From a bacterium HR23 (GTDB lineage: Bacteria > Chloroflexota > Dehalococcoidia > Lucifugimonadales > HRBIN23): a stretch of DNA of 15,583 nucleotides. Where the stretch lies: contig BEHZ01000027.1 in the NCBI GenBank assembly GCA_002923335.1, positions 1 to 15,583 of the forward strand, in the 5' to 3' direction. A program made the translations under genes and the position numbers. The notes beneath the pieces are model-generated. The model saw only the letters and a list, made by a program, of their open reading frames with translations, did not search any database and was not told the origin of the DNA. Of this stretch, positions 7,101 to 13,735 are shown piece after piece (position 1 is the first letter of the stretch; every line of letters starts with the position of its first letter).

Positions 7101-7136
7101 GCCTGCCCCGGCAGGGGAGGTCCCCCCGGGGCAGGC
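7101..7136 (-). terminator. strong GC hairpin between citrate synthase and DinB genes
   Basis: GCCTGCCCCGG (7101-7111) and CCGGGGCAGGC (7126-7136) form a perfect 11-bp stem. Inside the 14-nt loop GGGG (7114-7117) and CCCC (7122-7125) can pair further around a 4-nt tip. No T-run follows on either strand, so it may be an attenuator, an RNA-stabilising end for the citrate synthase message, or a terminator that needs another factor. Confidence 0.5.
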
Positions 7137-7154
7137 ACGGCGCCCCTGTGCTTT

Positions 7155-8324
7155 CTAGGAGGCAGCCTTTTGCGTCGCCCTCTCCCTCTCTTCAAGGGGG
7201 ATATAGGGGAGGTCCATGGGTCCGGTGTAGAGCAGGAGCGGGCGGATGAGGATATTGTCCCTCCACTGCTCCAGCACCTGCAGGGTCCAACCGGGGATGC
7301 GCCCCATAGCGAAGATGGGAATGAAGAGGTCCTCGGGGATGCCCAGCAGGTAGTAGATGGAGCCGGCGTAGAAATCCACGTTCACATAGATACCTTTGGC
7401 ACGGTAGGGGGCCATGACCTCGTTCTCAAACCGTTGCAGGATCTGGAACCATTGAGGCTGGCCCTTCTTCTCGCCCAGCCAGCGGGAGCGCTCCCGAAGG
7501 TGGCGGGCGCGGGGGTCTTCCGCCTTGTAGACCCGATGGCCGAAGCCCATAATGCGCTCGCCCCGTGCCAGGTGCTCGGCGGCCCACGCCTTGGCCCGCT
7601 CCGGGTCGGCCACCTCTTTGACCATATGCATCACCGCCTCGGCGGCTCCGCCGTGTAGGGGGCCTTTCAAGGTGGCGATCCCACTCACAACCGCCGAGTG
7701 GAGGTCGCTCATCGTGGAGGCTGTTACCCGTGCAGCGAAGGCGCTGGCGTTGGAGCCGTGCTCAGCGTGGAGGATGAAGTCCACATCCAGCAGACGGGCC
7801 TCTTCGGGGTCGGGCTCTTTGCCGAAGAGCATCCAGAGGAAGTTGGCGGCGTGGTTGAGGCGGGGGTTGGGGGGAACCGGCTCTAGCCCTTTGCGGATGC
7901 GGTCGTGGTAGGCCACGATGGTGGGGGCCTGGGCGGTGAGGCGCAACCCCTTGCGAATGGTCGCCTCTTTGGAGAAGTCGTTCACATCGGGGTCGTAGGC
8001 GGATAGGGCCGACACCGCCGTGCGCAACACATCCATCGGGTGAGCGTTCTTCACCAAACGGATGACCTGCACCACTTCGGGTGGTATCTCCCGGGAGGCG
8101 CGCAGGGTGCGGTCCAGTTCGTTCAGTTCGGCTCGGGTGGGAAGTTTTCCGTAGAGGAGAAGGTAAATCACCTCTTCAAAAGTAGACTTCTCCGCCAGGT
8201 CGTGGATGTTGTAGCCCCGGTAGAGGAGTTTGCCGATGCTCCCATCTATGAAACTGGCTTCGGTGGTATCAAAGTAGACGTCTTTGAGGCCGCGGTAAAT
8301 CTGGACTCCCTTCTGCTGGGTCAT
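7155..8324 (-). CDS. gltA: citrate synthase
   Basis: Condenses acetyl-CoA and oxaloacetate to citrate, the entry step of the TCA cycle. 389 aa, the short bacterial/archaeal type without the long N-terminal extension of the E. coli enzyme. Catalytic residues are all seen: His224 in GPLHGGAAEAV, His263 in GFGHRVYKAEDPRA and Asp317 in NVDFYAGS. HAEHGSNASAF (186-196) and FIPIFAMGRIPGW (334-346) are also typical. 2-methylcitrate synthases share these motifs and cannot be fully excluded; no prpB or prpD neighbour supports that option. The ATG follows AGGAG. The 5' gap of 108 bp contains the terminator of the upstream thiolase unit and an A-rich stretch at 8345-8350, but I found no convincing promoter. 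Confidence 0.94.
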   Translation of the reverse strand: MTQQKGVQIYRGLKDVYFDTTEASFIDGSIGKLLYRGYNIHDLAEKSTFEEVIYLLLYGKLPTRAELNELDRTLRASREIPPEVVQVIRLVKNAHPMDVLRTAVSALSAYDPDVNDFSKEATIRKGLRLTAQAPTIVAYHDRIRKGLEPVPPNPRLNHAANFLWMLFGKEPDPEEARLLDVDFILHAEHGSNASAFAARVTASTMSDLHSAVVSGIATLKGPLHGGAAEAVMHMVKEVADPERAKAWAAEHLARGERIMGFGHRVYKAEDPRARHLRERSRWLGEKKGQPQWFQILQRFENEVMAPYRAKGIYVNVDFYAGSIYYLLGIPEDLFIPIFAMGRIPGWTLQVLEQWRDNILIRPLLLYTGPMDLPYIPLEERERATQKAAS

Positions 8325-8377
8325 GTCTCCTGCTCCTGTCTGTATTTTTTCCCTGCAACGCCCCGGATACTGCTGGG

Positions 8378-8406
8378 CAAAGGAAGGCCGGGCACCAGGC
8401 CCGGCC
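8378..8406 (-). terminator. intrinsic terminator after the thiolase gene
   Basis: On the minus strand, GGCCGGGC (8406-8399) and GCCCGGCC (8393-8386) form a perfect 8-bp GC stem with a 5-nt loop, followed by TTCCTTT (8385-8379). It lies 26 nt past the thiolase stop and separates that unit from citrate synthase. Confidence 0.75.
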
Positions 8407-8432
8407 CTCCCCCCGTTCCTTCCAAACAGGGA

Positions 8433-9611
8433 CTAGTCCCGGCGCCCGAAGATAGCCACCGCCCCCGTAAAGGAGCCTGGGCGCCCACCCAGGTTGTGGG
8501 TAAGGCCCAGGCGTGGGGTCTTCTTGATCTGCCGAGGGCCTGCCTTGCCCTGCAACTGCTTATACACCTCGTAAATCATCCGAATGCCGCTGGCCCCGAT
8601 CGGGTGGCCGAAGCACTTCAGCCCCCCGTCGGTGTTGACGGGCAGTTCCCCTTCCAGGGTGAAGGTGCCCGCCTCCACCTCGGCTGGCCCCCGTCCCCGC
8701 TCGGTGAAGCCCAGGTCTTCGTAGAGGATCAACTCGGTGATGGTGAAGCAGTCGTGGACGATAGCCAGGTCTATTTCCTTGCGGGGGTTCTTGACGCCCG
8801 CCTCCTGATAGGCGATTTGGGCGGCACGGATGTTCTCGGGGAAGTGGATGAAGTCGTAGTCGTCGTGCAGGAGGCCCTGCTTACCGCCCACCGCCAGCCC
8901 TAGCCCCTTCACCAGCACATAGTCATCCCGGAAGTTCTTGGCCCAGTCGGCCCGCACGATGATGGCTGCGGCCGCCCCATCGGACACCCCACAGCAGTCA
9001 TAGAGGCCCAGAGGCCAGGCGATCATGGGGGCATTGAGCACCTGCTCCTCGGTGACCTCCCGCTGGAAGTGGGCTTTGGGGTTCAGAGTGCCGTTGTGGT
9101 GGTTCTTCACGGCGATCTTGGCCAGGATGCGCTTCAACTGGTCCATGGGGATGCCGTAGTGGTGGGCATAGCGGGTCGCGGCGAGGGCGAACTGAGCGGG
9201 CGGGGGTGTGGGCGGTTCCACATCGCTGCTGGGGCCCCTGGGGGTTACCAGGCCCGATGCCCCGGAGTCCTTCAGTTTCTCCACCCCCATAGCCAGCACA
9301 ATATCGTAAATACCTGCCGCCACGGCGTAGCAGGCGTTGCGGAAGGCGTCGGTGGCGGTGGCGCAGGCGTTTTCACAGCGGGTGATGGGGATATAGTCCA
9401 GTTTGAGAGCCTCGGCCAGGCCCTGGCCGGTGCTGAAGGAGCCTACAGTGCCCACCCACGCCGCCTGGATATCCTTGGGGGAGACACCCGCGTCCTGGTA
9501 GGCCTCGTATGCCGCCTCCACCATCAGGTCCATGGCGTCGGCGTCCCAGCGTTCGCCGAACTTGGTGCACCCCATCCCGATAATGGCGACCCGGTCCCGA
9601 ATGCTTTCCAT
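8433..9611 (-). CDS. thiolase of the SCP2/archaeal (DUF35-associated) type
   Basis: 392-aa thiolase-fold acyltransferase. Nucleophilic Cys83 in ENACATATDAF, His286 in VHDCFTITELILYEDLGF (285-302) and His336 in FGHPIGASG (334-342) are present. Where classical thiolases carry the second Cys (CxGGG), this one has LGGRPGSFTGAV (374-385), the arrangement seen in archaeal and SCP-x-like thiolases that work with DUF35 partners. It likely makes or cleaves a beta-ketoacyl-CoA such as acetoacetyl-CoA, or a larger 3-oxoacyl-CoA; the substrate cannot be read from sequence. The ATG at 9611 has AAAGGAGGAG 5 nt upstream and leaves 29 nt to the gene before it; the frame stays open to a GTG at 9662 that would overlap that gene. 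It is the second gene of an operon with the HMGCS-DUF35 fusion. Confidence 0.92.
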   Translation of the reverse strand: MESIRDRVAIIGMGCTKFGERWDADAMDLMVEAAYEAYQDAGVSPKDIQAAWVGTVGSFSTGQGLAEALKLDYIPITRCENACATATDAFRNACYAVAAGIYDIVLAMGVEKLKDSGASGLVTPRGPSSDVEPPTPPPAQFALAATRYAHHYGIPMDQLKRILAKIAVKNHHNGTLNPKAHFQREVTEEQVLNAPMIAWPLGLYDCCGVSDGAAAAIIVRADWAKNFRDDYVLVKGLGLAVGGKQGLLHDDYDFIHFPENIRAAQIAYQEAGVKNPRKEIDLAIVHDCFTITELILYEDLGFTERGRGPAEVEAGTFTLEGELPVNTDGGLKCFGHPIGASGIRMIYEVYKQLQGKAGPRQIKKTPRLGLTHNLGGRPGSFTGAVAIFGRRD

Positions 9612-9616
9612 GCGCT

Positions 9617-9626
9617 CTCCTCCTTT
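9617..9626 (-). promoter_or_regulatory. ribosome binding site that sets the thiolase start
   Basis: AAAGGAGGAG on the minus strand, 5 nt before the ATG at 9611. It supports MESIRDRVAIIGMG as the true N-terminus rather than the GTG 51 nt upstream. Confidence 0.8.
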
Positions 9627-9640
9627 CCTTCCTGGTGAGG

Positions 9641-11047
9641 CTAGGCCCGCACCGGCATACACTTCCAGTAGTAGTTATGGACGCCCCCCACCGTCCGCAG
9701 TTTGCGGAAGGTCAGTTCCACAGGCATCCCGATGCGCACTTCGCTGATCTCCCTGTCGGTCATCATGCCAAGCCAGCGCCCGCCCCCCTCAAAGTTTACC
9801 ACCGCCAGCACCAAAGGTGTATCTATGGTGCCGGCCAGGTAGTCCATAGAGTAGGTGAACACTGTGCCGTAGGTTTCCGCCAGGCGAATAGGCGTCATCT
9901 GGTCGGCCGCCTGGCACTTGGTGCACACCCTTTGGGGGGGATACTGAATATATCCGCAGGCATTGCATCGGCTCCCGTAGAAGCGGATGTTCTCCTCCTT
10001 CTCCCGCCAGAGGGCGGAGACAGAGGGAACGGGCGGAGGCGGACGGCGAGCCGCCTCGGAGACCCACACCTCCCGCCAGCGGGTGTAGGTCTCGTAGGTG
10101 GGGAGGATGCGCCTGGATTCCTGGTATCGGCTCACCAGACGCCGGCCCTGCCTCACCTCCCCGACCCGTTCGGTGGCCTGGAAGAGGTAAGCATCGCCCC
10201 CGTCACCATATCCCACCGCCAGGATGCGCTCGCCGGGCTTGGCCGTCTCCAGGGCGCTGACCAGGAGCATAAGGGTAAAGGCGGCTCCGGTGTTGCCCAC
10301 CTTACCGAAGAGGGGGTCAACCACCTGCTCGGGGCGAAAGCCCAAGCGCCGAGCCATATCCTGGTGCCGGCGGGCGTCGGGGGCATAGAGGGCGACTTTG
10401 CCGATGTCCCTGGGCACCACCCCTGTCTTCTGGGAGAACTCGCTGACCACCTGGGGGACGACCCGCTGATACCCTTCTTCAATGATGAAACGGTCCTCCC
10501 AGGAGCGGATGAAGGTGTCCTGGGGGGTGCGCCAGGTGTCCAGCATATGTTCGGTGATGGTGTGGCTGGCCACCACCTCAGCCACCCCACTATCCCGCCC
10601 TATCAGCAGCGCCGCTGCCCCGTCCCCCAGGGAGCGCTCCAGTTCCCCTCGGGGGGCGCTCATCCGGCAGTCAGCCGCCACCACCAGGGCCTGGCGAGCG
10701 CTCCCAGCCAGCACCGCATCCAGCGCCGCCCGCAGGGCGATGGTCCCCCCACGCAAGTTGTTGGTGATATCGGCGGCGAAGACATTCGGGCGCAGGTCTA
10801 GGGCTTCGGCGATAAGGGCGGAACCTTGCTGTTCAAGATACGGGGGTGTGGTGGTGGCGAAGTAGAGGGCATCTACCTGGCTTCTGTCCAGGCCGCGTAG
10901 ACAGTCCTGGGCAGCGGCCACAGCCATAGTAACGCTATCTTCATCAAAGTTGCCGACCGCCTTCTCCAACGGCGAGCCCCATCCGGCGGTCTCCCTCCCC
11001 AGGCGGAACCGTGGAATGTAAGCCCCACACGCGAGGATTCCAGCCAT
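9641..11047 (-). CDS. HMG-CoA-synthase-like protein fused to a DUF35 Zn-ribbon/OB-fold module, catalytic triad replaced
   Basis: 468-aa two-part protein. Residues 1 to about 295 have the thiolase-like fold of HMG-CoA synthase: GILACGAYIPRFRL (3-16), LVVAADCR (121-128), GDGAAALLIG (141-150), DTWRTP (170-175), VGNTGAAF (250-257) and GYGDGGDAY (279-287). Residues from about 345 are DUF35: a zinc ribbon with Cys361, Cys364, Cys375 and Cys378, then an OB fold (GTVFTYSMDYLAGTI, 394-408). By manual alignment to remembered S. aureus MvaS, catalytic Glu79, Cys111 and His233 correspond to Thr66, Leu98 and Tyr221, while the conserved Asn is kept as Asn252. Canonical HMG-CoA synthesis is therefore unlikely. 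The ATG has AAGGAG upstream and the gene has a strong promoter. It lies 29 nt ahead of a thiolase; in archaea, thiolase, HMGCS and DUF35 form one complex that channels acetoacetyl-CoA. Confidence 0.88.
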   Translation of the reverse strand: MAGILACGAYIPRFRLGRETAGWGSPLEKAVGNFDEDSVTMAVAAAQDCLRGLDRSQVDALYFATTTPPYLEQQGSALIAEALDLRPNVFAADITNNLRGGTIALRAALDAVLAGSARQALVVAADCRMSAPRGELERSLGDGAAALLIGRDSGVAEVVASHTITEHMLDTWRTPQDTFIRSWEDRFIIEEGYQRVVPQVVSEFSQKTGVVPRDIGKVALYAPDARRHQDMARRLGFRPEQVVDPLFGKVGNTGAAFTLMLLVSALETAKPGERILAVGYGDGGDAYLFQATERVGEVRQGRRLVSRYQESRRILPTYETYTRWREVWVSEAARRPPPPVPSVSALWREKEENIRFYGSRCNACGYIQYPPQRVCTKCQAADQMTPIRLAETYGTVFTYSMDYLAGTIDTPLVLAVVNFEGGGRWLGMMTDREISEVRIGMPVELTFRKLRTVGGVHNYYWKCMPVRA

Positions 11048-11077
11048 GGGCGCTCCTTTATGTGGAATGCCGTCCTC

Positions 11078-11106
11078 ATCCTAACACTAACCTTCTTCTG
11101 TGTCAA
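11078..11106 (-). promoter_or_regulatory. sigma70-like promoter of the HMGCS-DUF35/thiolase operon
   Basis: On the minus strand a perfect TTGACA (11101-11106), a 17-nt spacer and TAGGAT (11078-11083). A start near 11071 gives about a 23-nt leader before the ATG at 11047. The -35 and -10 hexamers are identical to those of the promoter at 1580-1607. Confidence 0.75.
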
Positions 11107-11111
11107 CGGGT

Positions 11112-11121
11112 ATGCTAGCAT
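11112..11121. promoter_or_regulatory. 10-bp palindrome next to the divergent promoter
   Basis: ATGCTAGCAT is a perfect palindrome 5 bp upstream of the -35 box of the minus-strand promoter and 56 bp before ctpA. Its place suits a regulator site, but a single 10-bp palindrome may be chance. Confidence 0.3.
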
Positions 11122-11127
11122 GTGTTC

Positions 11128-11163
11128 GGGCCCCGCCACCATGTGCCGGTAAAGAGGGGGCCC
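11128..11163 (+). promoter_or_regulatory. possible leader hairpin ahead of ctpA
   Basis: GGGCCCC (11128-11134) and GGGGCCC (11157-11163) can pair over a 22-nt loop, ending just before the purine-rich ribosome site of ctpA. If it is transcribed it could affect translation. I could not identify a convincing promoter for ctpA in this gap. Confidence 0.25.
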
Positions 11164-11177
11164 TCAGAGGGGGAGGT

Positions 11178-12380
11178 ATGCGCAGGTTTTGTCTCCCGGC
11201 CATCGTCGCCCTGACCATCGTCGTCTTCGGGGCGTGTAAGCAAGGGCCTGTAGCATCCCCGTCAGCCCCACCTGCCCAGGCCACACCCCCCGTCCTGAGC
11301 CTCCAATCCCCCCAGGACGTCCCCCCAGAGTTCAAGGCCCTGTGGGAGGCTTACAGCATCCTCTCCCGTGAGTATGTGGATAAATCCAAGATCACGCCGG
11401 ATATCCTGGCACGCGGCGCCATCCGAGGGATGCTGGAGACCCTCAACGACCCCCACACCAGTTACCTGCCCCCGGAGCGCTATCGGCAGGAGGCACAAGA
11501 CTTTCAGGGCACCTTCAGTGGGATAGGGGCCGAGGTGTTCCTGCGCAACGGGCGCATTATCCTGAACCCCATGCCCGGCAGCCCGTCCGAGCGGGCCGGG
11601 TTGCGCCCCGGCGACGCCGTGCTGGCAGTAGATGGGGAGAAGACCGACGGCTGGAGCGTAATGGACGCGGTGGCCCGCATTCGGGGACCCAAAGGGACCA
11701 CGGTGCGTCTGACCATCCTGCACCTGGGGGAGACAGAGCCGGTGGAAGTTGCCATCGTCCGAGACACAATCCGCCTGGAGAGCGTCTTTATGAACATGAT
11801 GAGCGATGGCATGGCCTATATCCGTATCAGCGCCTTTTATGAGAACACGGAGCAGAGTTTCGTCCAGAAGTTACAGGAGGCGAAACGGCAGGGGGCTAAA
11901 GGCATTGTCCTGGACCTGCGCAACAACCCCGGTGGCTACCTCACGGTGGCGGTGAACATTGCCAGCCATTTCCTCAAAGAGGGGCTGGTGGTGTATGAGG
12001 TGGACGGCACGGGCAAGCGCACCGACTGGCGGGTGCGCCCCGGGGGTCTGGCCACGGACATGCCCCTGGTGGTGCTGGTGAACCAGTTCTCCGCCAGCGG
12101 GAGCGAGGTGGTGGCAGGGGCCTTGCAGGACCACGGCCGTGCCCGCCTGGTGGGCACCCGCACCTTTGGCAAAGGGAGCGTGAACCTGCTCCGGCAACTC
12201 TCTGACGGGGGTGGGCTGTATTATACCTACGCCCACTGGTATACCCCCAAGGGACGCCTCATAGAAGGGGAGGGCCTTACTCCCGATGTAGAGGTGCTGG
12301 CCAGCGCCCGTCGCGGCGACCCCCAACTGGACAAAGCCGTGGAAGTGCTGAAAGAGGCCATGGCCCTGGCCAGAGGATAA
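11178..12380 (+). CDS. ctpA: lipoprotein C-terminal processing peptidase, S41 family
   Basis: Serine protease of the tail-specific (Prc/CtpA/CtpB) family, acting outside the membrane on C-termini. 400 aa from the ATG at 11178. A lipoprotein signal (MRRFCLPAIVALTIVVFGAC) ends in the lipobox FGAC with Cys20, so it is probably lipid-anchored. A Pro/Ser/Ala linker follows to about 48, then the N-terminal CTP helices (about 50-110), a PDZ domain (about 110-195, with GIGAEV and GLRPGDAVLAVDG), and the S41 core: GMAYIRISAF (211-220), LDLRNNPGG (245-253), NQFSASGSE (302-310) and FGKGS (330-334). Ser307 and Lys332 are 25 residues apart, as in the Scenedesmus D1 protease catalytic pair. The frame is open back to a GTG at 11100, but that would bury the signal peptide. 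A GGGGGAGG site precedes the ATG. smpB follows 5 bp later. Confidence 0.94.
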   Translation: MRRFCLPAIVALTIVVFGACKQGPVASPSAPPAQATPPVLSLQSPQDVPPEFKALWEAYSILSREYVDKSKITPDILARGAIRGMLETLNDPHTSYLPPERYRQEAQDFQGTFSGIGAEVFLRNGRIILNPMPGSPSERAGLRPGDAVLAVDGEKTDGWSVMDAVARIRGPKGTTVRLTILHLGETEPVEVAIVRDTIRLESVFMNMMSDGMAYIRISAFYENTEQSFVQKLQEAKRQGAKGIVLDLRNNPGGYLTVAVNIASHFLKEGLVVYEVDGTGKRTDWRVRPGGLATDMPLVVLVNQFSASGSEVVAGALQDHGRARLVGTRTFGKGSVNLLRQLSDGGGLYYTYAHWYTPKGRLIEGEGLTPDVEVLASARRGDPQLDKAVEVLKEAMALARG

Positions 12381-12385
12381 GTTCT

Positions 12386-12904
12386 ATGCCCAAAGCCCGG
12401 CCGCAGCCCACCAGCCACCCCCCGCCGGCTCCGTCCCCACGGGAGCGCAAGCCGGCCATCAAGGTCATCACCGTCAACCGGAAGGCCTACCACGACTACC
12501 ATATTTTGGCGACCTACGAGGCGGGCATAGCCCTGAAGGGCACGGAGATCAAGTCCATACGGGAGGGGCGCATCAACATTCGGGACGCCTACGCCCACCA
12601 CCAGGGCGGGGAGTTATGGCTCTACAACTGCCATATCGCCCCCTACAGCAAAGGAGGCCCCCACAATCACCCCCCCACTCGGCCCCGCAAACTCCTCCTC
12701 CATCGGGAGCAGATAGACGAGGTCATCGGCGCCTTGTCCCAGAAGGGGATGACCGTGGTCCCCCTGAGGGTCTACATCAAGGGGAGGCTGGCGAAGGTGG
12801 AACTGGGCTTGGTGCGGGGCAAGCGCCAGTATGAGAAGCGGGAGGCCCTGCGGGAGCGGGAGGCCCAGGAGGAAATGGCCCGCTATATGAAGCGCTCCCG
12901 CTAG
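12386..12904 (+). CDS. smpB: SsrA-binding protein SmpB
   Basis: Partner of tmRNA in trans-translation: it binds the tRNA-like end of tmRNA and loads it into stalled ribosomes. 172 aa, with a proline-rich, probably disordered extension of about 22 residues before the conserved start (IKVITVNRKAYHDYHI, 25-40). Hallmarks: YEAGIALKGTEIKSIREGRINI (44-65), DAYAHHQGGELWLYNCHIAPYS and RPRKLLLHREQID in the central barrel, VVPLRVYIKGRLAKVELGLVRGKRQYEKRE, and a basic C-terminal tail ending MARYMKRSR. All standard blocks are present. It follows ctpA by 5 bp and is surely cotranscribed. I saw no tmRNA gene in this window. The stop shares CTAG with the stop of the convergent YceI gene. Confidence 0.97.
   Translation: MPKARPQPTSHPPPAPSPRERKPAIKVITVNRKAYHDYHILATYEAGIALKGTEIKSIREGRINIRDAYAHHQGGELWLYNCHIAPYSKGGPHNHPPTRPRKLLLHREQIDEVIGALSQKGMTVVPLRVYIKGRLAKVELGLVRGKRQYEKREALREREAQEEMARYMKRSR
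12901..12904. other. palindromic CTAG used as stop codon on both strands
   Basis: TAG at 12902-12904 ends smpB on the plus strand, and the reverse complement of CTA at 12901-12903 is the TAG that ends the YceI gene. The two genes therefore overlap tail to tail by four bases, with no space for a terminator between them. Confidence 0.95.
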
Positions 12905-13632
12905 GGCCCGCCCTTCCGCTCCAGGACGAAGTCCAGTTCCAGGCGGATGTTATCCTCCACGCTGAGGACCGCCATCACCCTGGGTATGGTCATACCGAAG
13001 TCCCCGAACTTGAAGGCGGTCCGGGCTTGCCCACGCACCCCGCTCTCGGAGAAGGTGGCCTCCACCTCCCAGGTGATGGGCCGTGTAACCCCGTGGATGG
13101 TCATATCCCCTGCGACCTGGAAGCGGGCCTCTCCTTGGGTGGGAAGCGGGCCAGTCAACCCTATCACCTGGTGGGGGATAAACTCCGCATAGGGGTAAAG
13201 GTGGGTCTCCAGGGTGTTCCGCTGGATATACTGGTCACGCCGGCTTTCATCACTGCGGAGGGTGCGCAGGTCAACGGTGAACTTGGACCCTTCCAGAATC
13301 GCCAGGGTGGATGGATCCAGACGAAGAGTCCCGGAGACTTGCTGAGTCGTGCCCACCGCATCGGAGGGGAAGTTGAGGCGGGCCAACTGCTCCCGCACAC
13401 GGTAGCGTGCCTCGCTTCCGGCTGCCACCTCCAGCCAAACCCCGCCCGTGGAGAGTAGGTGGGGCTCGTGGCTCCCCTCAGGAGTGGGTGGAGGGGGTGG
13501 AGTAGGCGTAGCGGTTGGCGGGGCAGGAGTGGGGGAAGCCGGGGTGGCTGTGGGAGAGGAAGGGGCACGGGCACACGCTCCCAGCAAAAGGGCCGAGAGT
13601 AGCATCAGCAAGGCCATCTTGGGCAAACGCAT
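12901..13632 (-). CDS. YceI-domain lipoprotein
   Basis: 243-aa secreted lipoprotein. Signal MRLPKMALLMLLSALLLGAC with lipobox LGAC (Cys20); then a low-complexity Pro/Thr/Ser/Ala linker (about 22-54), a likely flexible stalk; then a YceI lipocalin-like beta-barrel domain (about 70-240). Family blocks are SDESRRDQYI (127-136), NTLETHLYPYAEF (139-151), GDMTIHGVTRPITWEVEA (175-192) and FGDFGMT (209-215). YceI proteins bind isoprenoid-type lipids in their barrel; the ligand here is unknown. The ATG at 13632 has AGGAGG at proper distance; the frame is open to 13680, but that would put 16 residues before the signal peptide. It converges with smpB and is divergent from the acyl-CoA synthetase subunit. 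Confidence 0.93.
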   Translation of the reverse strand: MRLPKMALLMLLSALLLGACARAPSSPTATPASPTPAPPTATPTPPPPPTPEGSHEPHLLSTGGVWLEVAAGSEARYRVREQLARLNFPSDAVGTTQQVSGTLRLDPSTLAILEGSKFTVDLRTLRSDESRRDQYIQRNTLETHLYPYAEFIPHQVIGLTGPLPTQGEARFQVAGDMTIHGVTRPITWEVEATFSESGVRGQARTAFKFGDFGMTIPRVMAVLSVEDNIRLELDFVLERKGGP

Positions 13633-13670
13633 ACTCGCCTCCTGATGAGGTATATCACATGTGTATACGC

Positions 13671-13699
13671 TTGCCCGCAAAAAAGGTTAGCCCCATAAT
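13671..13699 (+). promoter_or_regulatory. sigma70-like promoter of the acyl-CoA synthetase subunit
   Basis: TTGCCC (13671-13676, 4 of 6), a 17-nt spacer and CATAAT (13694-13699, 5 of 6). A start near 13706 leaves about 30 nt before the TTG at 13736. It lies in the divergent gap shared with the YceI gene. Confidence 0.6.
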
Positions 13700-13723
13700 G
13701 GAGCGAGATATGGCCGTTTCTCC

Positions 13724-13730
13724 AAGGAGG
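13724..13730 (+). promoter_or_regulatory. ribosome binding site that selects a TTG start
   Basis: AAGGAGG ends 5 nt before TTG at 13736. The in-frame GTG at 13730 overlaps the site itself and cannot be the start. Confidence 0.75.
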
Positions 13731-13735
13731 TGGCC

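Noticed and set aside
8040..8903. 287-codon plus-strand frame across the citrate synthase/thiolase gap
   Set aside because: It is antisense to two conserved genes and crosses the terminator; no protein family recognised.
9612..9662. Upstream GTG start for the thiolase
   Set aside because: It would overlap the preceding gene and add a non-conserved leader, while the ATG at 9611 has a near-perfect ribosome site.
9635..10801. 388-codon open frame on the plus strand
   Set aside because: It is exactly antisense to the HMGCS-DUF35 gene, has no recognisable domain, and arises from GC-rich codon bias. The minus-strand gene has clear family motifs, promoter and ribosome site.
11100..11177. Upstream GTG start for ctpA
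   Set aside because: It would place 26 residues before a clean lipoprotein signal peptide.
13633..13680. Upstream start for the YceI lipoprotein, and the CACATGTG palindrome at 13656-13663 as an operator
   Set aside because: The longer start would precede the signal peptide. The 8-bp palindrome has no symmetric flanks and could easily be chance.
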